From Arcticibacterium luteifluviistationis (GTDB lineage: Bacteria; Bacteroidota; Bacteroidia; Cytophagales; Spirosomataceae), in assembly GCF_003258705.1 (NCBI RefSeq), contig NZ_CP029480.1, positions 1 to 64,000 of the forward strand: DNA of 64,000 nt. The letters are read 5' to 3'. The notes below the pieces were generated by a model. That model searched no databases, was not told where the DNA came from, and saw nothing but the letters and a program-made list of their open reading frames with translations. This document shows, piece after piece, positions 10,148 through 19,585 of this stretch. The first letter of the stretch is position 1. Every line of letters starts with the position of its first letter. The translations under genes were made by a program, and so were the position numbers.

Positions 10148-10176
10148 AGATTTTTATTTTCCTTAAACGTGCCGCA

Positions 10177-10184
10177 AAAATAGG
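10177..10184 (-). promoter_or_regulatory. candidate -7 element for argG
   Basis: On the minus strand this reads TATTTTTG, a match to TAnnTTTG, 29 bp before the argG start. No -33 element at proper spacing was found. Confidence 0.4.
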
Positions 10185-10236
10185 GATAAATCCTTATTTA
10201 AGCTTGGAAACCGGCTGTCAAAACTTTGACAAGAAT

Positions 10237-11316
10237 TTACCTTGGCACCGTGAAATACATGACAAAAGCTATCACGCTAAACACAATATTGGGCAACCAT
10301 ACCGCAAAAAGTGGTTCCATATTACCTGATTCGGCTATCCCCTTTGACATAATGTAAAACAGGATGTAAACAAAGGCGAGGACAAAGCCAATGGCAATTT
10401 GTAAACCTACACCTCCACGCCGTTTTCTAGCCGAGACTATTAAACCCATCAATGATAGTATAACAGCAGCAAAAGGGGTAGCAAATCTTTGATATAGCTC
10501 AATTTTAAAGGGTTCTATACCTTCCGATCCTCTACTTTCAAGAAGTTTTATTTGCTCTTGTAGGTCGTTAATAGTAAACGTCTCTTGAATACTTTGATTA
10601 CTCTCAAAATCCTTTGGGAACATACTAATGGTAGAGTCTGTATGACTCCGATTCACTATGATGTTATCTCTCATAATGCCCAATTCCCTGATTTTGTAAT
10701 CGTAAATTCGCCACTGCTCTAGAGTATCTACCCACATGGCTCTACGTGCAGAAAGTTTTTCGACAAGCTCATTTCCTTCAAACTTTTCAATAGTGAAATC
10801 AAAAGCCGTTTTAGACTGATTATTATAACTAGAAAAATAAACGTAGGTATCTGGAGCTACGGTAAGATGAAAGTCTCTATCAGAAAAGAAAAAGCGTTCA
10901 TGAAGGTATTCGTTTTCAAAAGCAATTCTGTTGGCATTGGCCTTCGGCAAAATCCAACCCATCATAAAAAAAGAAAATATACCAACAATTAATGCCCCAA
11001 TAGTATATGGAATCATTAACCTCCTAAAACTAATTCCTGCCGTAAGCATGGCCACAATCTCCGTATGGGCAGCCATTTTTGCAGTAAAAAAAACGGTAGA
11101 GATAAATATCATTAAAGGGCTAATATAGTTTGCCCAATAAGGTGCTAGGTTCAAATAATAATCAAAAAAGACTTTTCCTCCAGGAGCTTCGCTCCTTACA
11201 AAGTCATCATTATGGTCACCATAGTCAATTACAAGAACAATTAGCACAATGATCAAAACCGAAAACACATAAGTGCTTAAGAACTTTTTGATCAAATATT
11301 TATCTAAAATTTTCAA
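10237..11316 (-). CDS. LptF/LptG family permease (YjgP/YjgQ)
   Basis: An inner-membrane subunit of the LptB2FG transporter, which extracts lipopolysaccharide from the inner membrane and delivers it to the periplasmic Lpt bridge. The protein starts with KILDKYLIKKFLSTYVFS, typical of the family, has three N-terminal transmembrane helices (about 13-35, 55-75, 95-120), a periplasmic beta-jellyroll (about 130-265) and three C-terminal helices. It follows the DtxR-type regulator by 3 bp, so both are probably one operon. Only one of the two permease paralogs is in this window, and I cannot say whether it is LptF or LptG. Confidence 0.92.
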   Translation of the reverse strand: MKILDKYLIKKFLSTYVFSVLIIVLIVLVIDYGDHNDDFVRSEAPGGKVFFDYYLNLAPYWANYISPLMIFISTVFFTAKMAAHTEIVAMLTAGISFRRLMIPYTIGALIVGIFSFFMMGWILPKANANRIAFENEYLHERFFFSDRDFHLTVAPDTYVYFSSYNNQSKTAFDFTIEKFEGNELVEKLSARRAMWVDTLEQWRIYDYKIRELGIMRDNIIVNRSHTDSTISMFPKDFESNQSIQETFTINDLQEQIKLLESRGSEGIEPFKIELYQRFATPFAAVILSLMGLIVSARKRRGGVGLQIAIGFVLAFVYILFYIMSKGIAESGNMEPLFAVWLPNIVFSVIAFVMYFTVPR

Positions 11317-11319
11317 ATG

Positions 11320-11994
11320 CTACTTTATTATAACTTGTATATTTTTTGAAACTTCTGCACTTATTCTTAAAGCCTGACCACTCTCAATTTCGATCTCCAG
11401 AGATTTATCAAAATCACTAACTTCAATAACCTGAATTTTCAAACCTAATTTTAATCCCAACTTATCAAGATGCTGTAAAAAAGGTGCTGAATCTTCTGAT
11501 ACCCCCATAATTATCAGCTGCTTCCCTTTTTCCACCTCTGACAGCTTATGTGTTTGAGAAATAGGTAAATTACCTTCCTCATCAGGAATCGGGTCGCCAT
11601 GAGGATCAAACTTAGGAAAACCTAAAAAGTTATCTAATCTGTCTGTTAATTCGGTCGATTTGATATGCTCCAATTGCTCTGCAAGGTCATGAATTTCATC
11701 CCATTTGAAGCCAAGCTTTTCAACTAAAAAAACTTCCCAAAGCCTATGTTTCCTAATAACTCTAAGTGCTATTTGCTTACCATTATCAGTAAGGTTAACG
11801 CCTTGATACTTTTTATAATTTATAAAGCCCTTTTCAGCCAGCTTTTTAACCATATCAGTAACAGATGCGGCACGAGTTTGTGTCACTTCTGCTAACTCAT
11901 TAGTACTAACCGATTCTCCATTTTTCTGCTCAGATAAATGGTAAATAGATTTAAGATAATTCTCTTCGGTAAACGAAGTCATAGGATTCTTCAT
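11320..11994 (-). CDS. DtxR/MntR family metal-dependent transcriptional regulator
   Basis: A metal-sensing repressor of the DtxR family that regulates iron or manganese uptake. An N-terminal winged helix-turn-helix (about 8-65, with TRAASVTDMVKKLAEKGFI) is followed by the metal-binding and dimerisation domain with HRLWEVFL, EIHDLAEQLEHI and the FDPHGDPIP segment. The C-terminal ~70 residues form the FeoA/SH3-like domain, so it is the long, three-domain form (224 residues). It heads an operon with the Lpt permease 3 bp downstream. No feoB or metal transporter is adjacent, so the target metal is not deducible. Confidence 0.92.
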   Translation of the reverse strand: MKNPMTSFTEENYLKSIYHLSEQKNGESVSTNELAEVTQTRAASVTDMVKKLAEKGFINYKKYQGVNLTDNGKQIALRVIRKHRLWEVFLVEKLGFKWDEIHDLAEQLEHIKSTELTDRLDNFLGFPKFDPHGDPIPDEEGNLPISQTHKLSEVEKGKQLIIMGVSEDSAPFLQHLDKLGLKLGLKIQVIEVSDFDKSLEIEIESGQALRISAEVSKNIQVIIK

Positions 11995-12103
11995 AATGCG
12001 AAAAGCAAAACTAATCCAAATAGCACGGAATGAAAATTGATTAGCCTTTATTCATATAATTACTGTGCTGAAAAACGTTTTCCTTACATAAACTTATAAA
12101 TCA

Positions 12104-12499
12104 ATGAAAAAGTATTTCGGTCTATTCTTACTTATTGCTGCCTGTACCACTAGCAAGAATATAGAACCAAATCAGGAAATTGAAATTGCAGAAAAAGCCA
12201 CTTATGAGTTAACTATTGATTCAAAAGACATTTCTATAAAAGTCTCAAAAATTGAAGATAGCAGATGCCCAGAAAACGTGGTTTGTGTATGGGCAGGAGA
12301 AGCCACGGTTACATTTGACCTAATTGTAAATGAAAAGTTATTTAGCAATAAGCAATTGTGTTTACAGTGTGACACAGAATCTGGCACACCACAAGAGATT
12401 ATAATTGAAAATAATACCATAAAACTTATAGCTGTAAGCCCTTTTCCTAATCTGGAGAATTCACCGGTAAATAAAACCGCGGTATTTAAAGTGAATTAA
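12104..12499 (+). CDS. hypothetical lipoprotein
   Basis: A 131-residue lipoprotein of unknown function. The signal peptide ends in a lipobox (LIAAC, Cys14), so the mature protein is membrane anchored. The mature part has a beta-rich look, with two Cys near DSRCPENVVCVWAGEA and two more at LCLQC that could form disulfides in the periplasm. The phrase around CVWAG recurs in small Bacteroidota lipoproteins of unknown role, from memory rather than a search. It is divergent from the DtxR-type regulator, with 109 bp between. Confidence 0.75.
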   Translation: MKKYFGLFLLIAACTTSKNIEPNQEIEIAEKATYELTIDSKDISIKVSKIEDSRCPENVVCVWAGEATVTFDLIVNEKLFSNKQLCLQCDTESGTPQEIIIENNTIKLIAVSPFPNLENSPVNKTAVFKVN

Positions 12500-12564
12500 T
12501 AATCAAAAAAAGTAGTTATACTTCTCCAAATTCATACGTATTGCGTTTGCACAAAACCACTAGA

Positions 12565-13272
12565 ATGAAAAAATCAGAAATCAAGTTTTTAGAAGGCCCA
12601 AAATCAAGATGGGCCGAATTCAAAATGGCCTTTGAGGTCTTTGCAGAGTTTATCAAAGGTTTTAGAAACCTTCACTTTATAGGGCCCGCGGTTACCGTTT
12701 TTGGCTCAGCCAGATTTAAAGAAGACAACGAGCACTACATAAAAGCTAGAGAACTCTCTGGCGAAATAGCTAAAACAGGCTTTACTATTTTGACCGGAGG
12801 TGGCCCAGGTATTATGGAAGCGGCCAACAGAGGAGCAAAAGATGTGGGTGGAAAGTCAGTCGGAATTAATATCATTCTTCCTCATGAGCAATACCCAAAT
12901 CCTTACTTAGATAAGTGGGTAGATTTAAAGTACTTTTTTGTCAGAAAAACACTGCTTATCAAATACTCTTATGCCTTCGTTATTTGCCCAGGTGGCTTTG
13001 GTACATTAGACGAATTTTTTGAAGCCATGACCTTAATTCAAACAGGGAAAATCAAAGAGTTTCCGATAGTGGTTTTTGGAAAAGAGTTTCACGAACACAT
13101 AGAAAAACATGTTCAAAAGATGATTGAAGAAAAAACCATTTCGCCAAAAGACAAAGACATGTTTTTAGTTACAGACGACATTGGAGAAGCAGTAGAACAT
13201 ATTAAAAAGCACACCATTGTACCTTTTAAATTAAAATACTCTCCTAGTCCTATTTTTGGAGAACATTCTTAA
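12565..13272 (+). CDS. LOG family protein (TIGR00730-type, putative cytokinin riboside 5'-monophosphate phosphoribohydrolase)
   Basis: A Rossmann-fold nucleotide-binding protein of the LOG family; characterised members hydrolyse nucleoside monophosphates at the N-glycosidic bond. The two hallmark motifs are present: GGGPGIMEA (78-86) and PGGFGTLDE (142-150). I chose the ATG at 12565 rather than the upstream TTG at 12541, because the extra eight residues have no family counterpart. Length is 235 residues, at the longer end of the family. The gene is followed by a strong terminator. The physiological substrate in this bacterium is unknown. Confidence 0.9.
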   Translation: MKKSEIKFLEGPKSRWAEFKMAFEVFAEFIKGFRNLHFIGPAVTVFGSARFKEDNEHYIKARELSGEIAKTGFTILTGGGPGIMEAANRGAKDVGGKSVGINIILPHEQYPNPYLDKWVDLKYFFVRKTLLIKYSYAFVICPGGFGTLDEFFEAMTLIQTGKIKEFPIVVFGKEFHEHIEKHVQKMIEEKTISPKDKDMFLVTDDIGEAVEHIKKHTIVPFKLKYSPSPIFGEHS

Positions 13273-13288
13273 TCATATTTTGTCTACA

Positions 13289-13318
13289 AAAAAAGGATGC
13301 TCTAGAGCATCCTTTTTT
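13289..13318. terminator. bidirectional terminator after the LOG gene
   Basis: A near-perfect palindrome: an A run, GGATGCTC, then GAGCATCC and a T run, centred on TCTAGA. It lies between convergent genes and can work on both strands. Confidence 0.9.
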
Positions 13319-13341
13319 AATGTTATCTGTGCTAAATCAAC

Positions 13342-14658
13342 TTATTTCATAGAAGCCTTTAAGGCATCTACTTCTTCTTTTAATTGAAGGATGTACAATG
13401 ATTGCTCTTCTATTTTCTCTAATAGCTTAGAAGTTATCTCATAAATTCCAACACCTTTATTTACCACCTCTTCAGCAGAAGGTACATTAGGCAAGTGATT
13501 ATTCTCTTCAATAAAAACTTTCAAATCAGATAACGGCATTAAATTATAGGTCTTATCAAAAACCTTATCTGACCACTCGTTTTTATCTGAATATTTTATT
13601 TTAAAATCGGACATCAAAAACTTGCCATCCTCATCTATACCAACAAACTGAGCATCATTGATTTTCATAGCTGGGGAGTTAAAACCTACAGTCATATTGA
13701 CCACCCCTTTTACATCTAACTTGTGCTTTGGAGAGGCCGTTCCTATACCTACTTTAAGATTTAAATTAGTAGTGTCTCCTAAAATAATTGCATCGTTAAT
13801 AGCCACCTTTGCTTCATTACCTATGGCTACAGAATTAGAGATTGTGGCGGCATCTGACCCAACAGCACCAGACCTAGCACCAACAAATACATTCTCAGCT
13901 CCGTCTACTGTAGTGGCACCAGAAACCGTTCCAATAAAAACATTTCCATCTGCCATATTCACAGCTCCTGCACTATCTCCGATAGCTACATTATAACTAG
14001 CGGAGCCCTCTCCACCCAAACCAGCCCGATAGCCTAAGAAAGTATTTCGTTCCCCATCAGTATTCAATTCTCCAGAAGATTTCCCTACAAAAACATTACT
14101 TTCTCCATTCACATTTTCTTTACCCGACTCTCTACCGATAAAAATATTATTACTTGCGTCGGTATTTTTCCCTGCCTCTGAACCAATTATAACGTTATCT
14201 TCACCATCATCCATATCTTGGCCACTTTCGCTCCCTATCACTACATTCCTTTTAGCTTTATCACTAGATAAGCCTGCTTCAAAACCTATAAAAACATTGT
14301 CATTATCTTCTAGTTTCTCACTTGCAGCCGATGTTCCTATAATAACATTTCGTTTCCCTTCATTATTCTCTCCTGCATTATTACCAATGAATATGTTAAA
14401 ATCTTCAGAGTTGTTAAGCCCAGCACTCTCTCCTATGGCAACATTACCATTTACCTCTTTCCCCAAAAAACCAGCATGGTTTCCTAAATATGAGTTCCCA
14501 GAGCCTGTTGTAAGCGAATCACCTGCGTTGGATCCTATCAAAGTATTATTAATTCCTGATGTAATTTTACTTGTATTAGTAGTTGGGTTTGCAATATTTT
14601 GGGCGACTAAAGGCAGTAATGCCATTGACAAAATAGAGGTTAGTAGAGTTTTCTTCAT
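13342..14658 (-). CDS. secreted beta-roll repeat protein with C-terminal coiled-coil fiber tail
   Basis: A secreted repeat protein. After a signal peptide (about 1-20) come roughly fifteen tandem repeats of 15-18 residues with the pattern N-V/I-F/A/V-I-G-x-x-A/S-G (for example NVFIGFEAG, NVIIGSEAG), like trimeric-autotransporter head repeats. Next is a VGIGTASPKHKLDVKG segment typical of tail-fiber-like proteins. The C-terminus has WSDKVFDK, then NHLPNVPSAEEV, and ends in a coiled coil (last ~35 residues) as seen in many Bacteroidota fiber proteins. I chose the ATG at 14658; a TTG/ATG start 17 codons upstream would destroy the signal peptide. Likely a trimeric surface or secreted fiber; the ligand is unknown. 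Confidence 0.82.
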   Translation of the reverse strand: MKKTLLTSILSMALLPLVAQNIANPTTNTSKITSGINNTLIGSNAGDSLTTGSGNSYLGNHAGFLGKEVNGNVAIGESAGLNNSEDFNIFIGNNAGENNEGKRNVIIGTSAASEKLEDNDNVFIGFEAGLSSDKAKRNVVIGSESGQDMDDGEDNVIIGSEAGKNTDASNNIFIGRESGKENVNGESNVFVGKSSGELNTDGERNTFLGYRAGLGGEGSASYNVAIGDSAGAVNMADGNVFIGTVSGATTVDGAENVFVGARSGAVGSDAATISNSVAIGNEAKVAINDAIILGDTTNLNLKVGIGTASPKHKLDVKGVVNMTVGFNSPAMKINDAQFVGIDEDGKFLMSDFKIKYSDKNEWSDKVFDKTYNLMPLSDLKVFIEENNHLPNVPSAEEVVNKGVGIYEITSKLLEKIEEQSLYILQLKEEVDALKASMK

Positions 14659-14765
14659 TTTTAAGTTTTTTTTTGCGAAATTTCTGTAGTTAGAATTGTT
14701 ATTATTCATAGATAAAAGTCTGGTAAAAATATCAAATTATAGTTCTTTGGCGATTACTAAAAAAT

Positions 14766-14773
14766 TAAATTTG
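14766..14773 (+). promoter_or_regulatory. promoter of the CotH-type gene
   Basis: TAAATTTG fits TAnnTTTG, with TTTG at 14746-14749 giving a 16-bp spacer. It lies 42 bp before the start codon. Confidence 0.5.
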
Positions 14774-14814
14774 TAATAAATTCGATAGCCAAAGACTCCT
14801 TATAATCCAGACAA

Positions 14815-17800
14815 ATGCCACAAAGTTTTAAGATTAATTTCATTCTATTTCTCCTTACAAGTATACCCTTCACATCTCAAGCTCAAGTAAATATTATAGA
14901 TGAAGGAAGTATCTGGTCATACTATGACCAAGGCAATGTAGGGACTACCAACTGGAACCAGGCTAACTTTAATTCAGATACATGGAGCACAGGAAATGCA
15001 GAATTAGGTTATGGAGATGGTGACGAAAATACGTTAGTAGGCTTTGGCCCTAATGCTTCCGATAAATACATTACCACTTATTTCAGAAAGGAAGTAACAC
15101 TACCTTATCTAGCCAACTTGAACTGTAAAATAAAAATTGATGATGGTGCTGTGGTTTACCTTAATGGTACCGAAGTATTTAGAAATAATATGCCTGTGGG
15201 AAACCCCAGTTTTAATACACTTGCGTCAACTTCCGCTAATGAGAATATATGGCATTCTTTTACTATTCCTGTTTCGTCAATAAGCGATTCAACAATTGTA
15301 TTTGCTATTGAAATTCACCAATCTGGGATTAGTAGCTCAGACATGAGCTTTGATTTTGAGACAATATTGGAGTCTCAACCACCTCCTGCAAACCTCTATA
15401 TAAATGAAGTTATGGCCTCAAACGATGCTTCGGTTTTAGATAATGTAGGAGAAGCATCTGACTGGATAGAAATCTATAGTTCTATGCCAAACACTACTAA
15501 TCTCAAAGGCTATTTCTTCACAGATGACAAAGATGACTTAACCCAGTTTGAAATAGAAAACGACATCCTAATTAACCCTTCAGAATATAAAATTTTCTGG
15601 GCAAGCGATGAAACAGGAAATGGGGATTATCATTTGAACTTCAAGCTTTCCTCTTCTGGTGAATGGGTGGCTTTAGTAGCTCCTGATGGTCAAACCATTA
15701 TCGATTCTATGAGTTTTGGCCAGCAAAGAACAGATATTTCTTATGGTAAAATAAGTTACAACCCTGTAGAGACCCGTTACTTCACACCATCCACACCCTA
15801 TGCAAATAATAGTAGTTCGAATTCATATCTAGGTTTTTTAGAGCCTCCTAGTTTTTCTAACGAAGCAGGTTTTTTTGACAATGATTTTGATTTAACTCTT
15901 AGCTCTTCAGAAGCTAATGTTAATATAATTTATTCCTTAGATGGCTCCGAACCAAATTCTAATAATTTAACGCCTGTAAATTACTATTACAAAAATACCT
16001 ACCCACAATACCCTGGAGATCCTGTTGGTCCCACAATTCAAGGCTCTTATCAATCTTACATGTATTCTGGAGCTTTCACCATTTATGATAGAACTTCTGA
16101 ACCAAATGACATAAGTAACATTTCAACTACCCTCACGAATCATCACCCAACCTATTTACCTAACTATCAAAACAACAAAGGAATGGTGGTCAGAGCTATT
16201 TCTCAAAAAGCTGGTTATCTCTCAAGTCCTATTGTAACCAAAAGTTTTTTCAAAAAAACAAACGGAGAAAAGAAGTATGATTTACCCTATGTTTCCTTAA
16301 GCTTTACAGAAAAGGAAATGTTTGAATATCAAAATGGCATTGCTGTAGGTGGTGCAGATTTTGATTCATTTAGGTCTTACGATCAAACAACTGTTGACTT
16401 ACTTCCTCTTTACGTCGGTAATTATTACAGAACTGGAAGAGAAAACGAAATTACAGGTAGTTTCGAATACTTTGAAGATCAAACACCAAGTGTCTCTCAA
16501 GATATTGGAATTAGAGTTCATGGAAACCGCTCAAGACATTGGGCTCAAAAAAGCCTCCGATTATATGCAAGGTCTGAATATGGAAAAAGTAATATTGAGT
16601 ACCCTATTTTTAAAAATGTAGATTATGATATTTTCAAAAGAATTATAGTTAGAAACGGAGGCAATGATTTCCATTTCACCCATTTCCGAGATGCAGTCTT
16701 ACAAAAAGCTGTAAGTCATTTAAAATTTGACACGCAATCTTTCCAAACAGCTGTATTATATTTAAATGGAGAATACTGGGGTTTGGTAAACTTGAGAGAA
16801 AGATTAGATGATGATTATTTTGAAATAAAATATGGTATTGACAAAGATTCTATTGATGTTTTAGAGAACGACCATCTAGCTAATTATGGTAGTGAAGACA
16901 ACTATTTAGACTTACTAAATTTCATCAGAAGTAGCGACCTCGCTTCTCCCAATAACTACAATCAAATGCTTGCGAAAATTGATGTAGAAAATTACATAGA
17001 TTATCAATCTTCTGAGATTTTTTATGGCAACCAAGATTGGCCTTTCAATAATATACTTTTTTGGAGAAAGAAGGTTCCTTTCATCAATGCAGATATGGGC
17101 GTTCATGATGGAAGGTGGCGTTGGTCTATGTATGATATTGACAACTCTGCTGGTTCCGTTTGGAACAGTAATACAAGGTCCGACTTTGACGCACTTAGAG
17201 AGGCCAGTTATGGAGACCAATGGTATTCAGAACTATTTTACAAACTACTAAGAAGCAGCTCATTTAAAAATGACTTCATAGTTAGAAATGCGGATTTATT
17301 GAATTCTACTTTTAAGCCTTCCTACATAAATGGCTTAATTGATGAGCAAAGAGCACTTATAGAACCTGCCATGACCGACCATATCAACAGATGGAAAGAG
17401 CCCCTTGAAGCATATAACTCTCCAATCAACACAACCTATTGGTTAATTCATGTGAATAAAATGAAAGATTGGCTCGACGAAAGAGGATACTATCACAAAC
17501 TTCATATCAAACAGAAATTTGGAATTACCGGAGAAACAGATTTAATTTTAGATGTATCTAACACCGCACACGGCCATATAAAAATAAATACCATTGAGAT
17601 AAAAGGGAGCACTCCTGGTGTAGATGAAAACCCATACCCTTGGACAGGGCTTTACTTTAAAAACATTGAAAATAAGCTAATCGGAATACCTAAATTAGGT
17701 TATAAATTTTCTCATTGGGTGGTCGATGGTCAGCAGGTTCTTGATGATACTTTATCAATAAACACCACTGCCTCCTCAGTAAATATTCAATGCGTTTTTG

Positions 17801-18612
17801 AAGAAAACTTTTATTCGGAAAACCTTTCGCCTATTGCCTATCAGCTTTCTGATTGCCATTACGAATTCCTTCATTGGGATGAAGAAAGTCCAGCTGGAAC
17901 TTATCCTTCTGCCATGAAATTTGTTTATATGGATGAGGTAGAACCTAGCCTAACAGCGGCTATTTCAGATAGTACTTTTGGTGATTACGACGAATCTAAA
18001 AGGACCAGAATTAACGGACTCGATGAAGATGGCGTTTCATTTATCAACACTGGTAAAAGTAACCCAGGCTATCCTGAAGGTAAATTAGGTGGTTTAATCC
18101 TCGCCTTAAATACAGAAAACATTGAAACTGTAAATCTATCTTGGACAGGGCGAACAATTGAACCTAACGAAAGAGAATACGCTATTAGATTACAATATCG
18201 AGTTGGCGACATTTTAGACTTTCAAGATTTCTCGGTAAACGGTTCACCTTTAGAGTACGCAAGACAAAATAACGCAGGAGATAGCACTGTTTTTGAAAAC
18301 ATAGAATTGCCCACAGAACTAATGGGCAAATCATACGTCCAACTACTTTGGAGGTACTATAGTTTAAACCCTAATGACAGTGGGTCAAGACCCCAATTGG
18401 CTGTGGATGACATCAAAATTGAAACGACTAAAGACATTTCAGGTTCAAGTCTGACTCCTATTAACACTACGTATGCCAAAATAAGCTCATCAGTAAACAT
18501 TCCTGAACAAGTGAACCAGACTTACAATGCCACCAAGTCAATATCGCTTATTCCTGGTTTTAATACTACAGGTACTTTCTCTGCTGAAATTAAAGGTTGC
18601 CCTCAAGATTAA
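14815..18612 (+). CDS. large secreted CotH kinase family protein with lamin-tail and coat-hanger-stack domains
   Basis: A 1265-residue exported multidomain protein. In order: signal peptide (1-23, ending SQAQ); a galactose-binding-like beta domain (about 30-185); a lamin tail domain (about 193-330, starting LYINEVMASND); a chitobiase/FN3-like segment with IIYSLDGSEPNS (about 370-470); a CotH kinase-like domain (about 560-880, with GIRVHGNRSRHWAQKSLRL and a later MYDIDNSAG); then a C-terminal beta region. The last ~45 residues (ATKSISLIPGF and a final GC) match the 3-coathanger stack domain seen at the ends of Bacteroidota secreted proteins. CotH proteins of Bacillus and Mucorales include protein kinases and spore-coat proteins; no substrate can be deduced here. 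Confidence 0.85.
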   Translation: MPQSFKINFILFLLTSIPFTSQAQVNIIDEGSIWSYYDQGNVGTTNWNQANFNSDTWSTGNAELGYGDGDENTLVGFGPNASDKYITTYFRKEVTLPYLANLNCKIKIDDGAVVYLNGTEVFRNNMPVGNPSFNTLASTSANENIWHSFTIPVSSISDSTIVFAIEIHQSGISSSDMSFDFETILESQPPPANLYINEVMASNDASVLDNVGEASDWIEIYSSMPNTTNLKGYFFTDDKDDLTQFEIENDILINPSEYKIFWASDETGNGDYHLNFKLSSSGEWVALVAPDGQTIIDSMSFGQQRTDISYGKISYNPVETRYFTPSTPYANNSSSNSYLGFLEPPSFSNEAGFFDNDFDLTLSSSEANVNIIYSLDGSEPNSNNLTPVNYYYKNTYPQYPGDPVGPTIQGSYQSYMYSGAFTIYDRTSEPNDISNISTTLTNHHPTYLPNYQNNKGMVVRAISQKAGYLSSPIVTKSFFKKTNGEKKYDLPYVSLSFTEKEMFEYQNGIAVGGADFDSFRSYDQTTVDLLPLYVGNYYRTGRENEITGSFEYFEDQTPSVSQDIGIRVHGNRSRHWAQKSLRLYARSEYGKSNIEYPIFKNVDYDIFKRIIVRNGGNDFHFTHFRDAVLQKAVSHLKFDTQSFQTAVLYLNGEYWGLVNLRERLDDDYFEIKYGIDKDSIDVLENDHLANYGSEDNYLDLLNFIRSSDLASPNNYNQMLAKIDVENYIDYQSSEIFYGNQDWPFNNILFWRKKVPFINADMGVHDGRWRWSMYDIDNSAGSVWNSNTRSDFDALREASYGDQWYSELFYKLLRSSSFKNDFIVRNADLLNSTFKPSYINGLIDEQRALIEPAMTDHINRWKEPLEAYNSPINTTYWLIHVNKMKDWLDERGYYHKLHIKQKFGITGETDLILDVSNTAHGHIKINTIEIKGSTPGVDENPYPWTGLYFKNIENKLIGIPKLGYKFSHWVVDGQQVLDDTLSINTTASSVNIQCVFEENFYSENLSPIAYQLSDCHYEFLHWDEESPAGTYPSAMKFVYMDEVEPSLTAAISDSTFGDYDESKRTRINGLDEDGVSFINTGKSNPGYPEGKLGGLILALNTENIETVNLSWTGRTIEPNEREYAIRLQYRVGDILDFQDFSVNGSPLEYARQNNAGDSTVFENIELPTELMGKSYVQLLWRYYSLNPNDSGSRPQLAVDDIKIETTKDISGSSLTPINTTYAKISSSVNIPEQVNQTYNATKSISLIPGFNTTGTFSAEIKGCPQD

Positions 18613-18623
18613 ATTCAAATAAT

Positions 18624-19487
18624 TTAATCAATATACCTCTTAGTGATAGGCTTATAGCTATCTATGCGTCTATCTCTAAGGTATGGCCAGGTGGTGCGGT
18701 AATACTCGGTAACTTCAGAGTCTATTTCCTGTACATGTACTTCCTCTTTATCATGCGAAGCTAAATAAAGCAATCTTCCGTGTGGGTTAGCTACAAAAGA
18801 ACCTCCCCAAAATTGCTGCTCGGCCTCTTGCCCTACTCTGTTGACAGAAACTACGTGCACACCGTTTGCTATCGCATGGCTTCTTTGTATAGTTTGCCAC
18901 GCTTCATATTGTTCTTTATTAATGACTTCGCTTTTCTCTGTAGTATCCCAGCCTATTGCCGTAGGATAAAACAAAATCTCAGCACCCATTAAAGAGGTAA
19001 TTCTGGCAGCTTCTGGGTACCATTGGTCCCAGCAAATTAATACGCCAATTCTACCAAATTTGGTATCCCAAACTTTATAACCTAAATCGCCTGGAGTGAA
19101 ATAATACTTCTCATAATATCCTGGGTCATCTGGAATGTGCATTTTACGGTATTTACCCAAATATTCACCATCTGCATCAATAACGGCGGTGGTATTATGA
19201 TAAAGCCCTTTGGCTCTTTTCTCAAAAAGCGAAGCTATGATCACGATATTCAGTTCTTTGGCTACCGCCTGAAAACGTTCTGTGGTAGGGCCTGGGATGG
19301 CTTCCGCCAAATTGAAATTTTCAGGTGTCTCTACATCACAAAAATATAGCGAAGTAAAAAGCTCTTGAAGACAAACAATATTGGCACCCTTTGCGGCCGC
19401 TTCTCTAGTTTTCTCTATTGCTTTTTGAATATTGGTTTCCACATCAGAAACACAACTCATCTGCACCAAACCTACGTTTACTTTCAT
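18624..19487 (-). CDS. aguB: N-carbamoylputrescine amidase (carbon-nitrogen hydrolase)
   Basis: A nitrilase-superfamily amidase that most likely converts N-carbamoylputrescine to putrescine, CO2 and ammonia in the agmatine route to polyamines. The catalytic triad is present: E42 in CLQELF, K115 in YRKMHIPDD and C152 in LICWDQWYPEA. The IPDDPGYYEKYYF segment and 287-residue length fit this subfamily better than ureidopropionases. The usual partner, agmatine deiminase, is not in the window. It converges on the CotH gene with only 11 bp between and no terminator. Confidence 0.92.
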   Translation of the reverse strand: MKVNVGLVQMSCVSDVETNIQKAIEKTREAAAKGANIVCLQELFTSLYFCDVETPENFNLAEAIPGPTTERFQAVAKELNIVIIASLFEKRAKGLYHNTTAVIDADGEYLGKYRKMHIPDDPGYYEKYYFTPGDLGYKVWDTKFGRIGVLICWDQWYPEAARITSLMGAEILFYPTAIGWDTTEKSEVINKEQYEAWQTIQRSHAIANGVHVVSVNRVGQEAEQQFWGGSFVANPHGRLLYLASHDKEEVHVQEIDSEVTEYYRTTWPYLRDRRIDSYKPITKRYID

Positions 19488-19585
19488 TTTTGCTTATTGA
19501 TAAAAGATTTACGACAAAAGACGTAAGACTTCTTTGAAAATTGAAATCATAAAGGAACTTTTGTTTTCTAGAAAATAATATTCAA

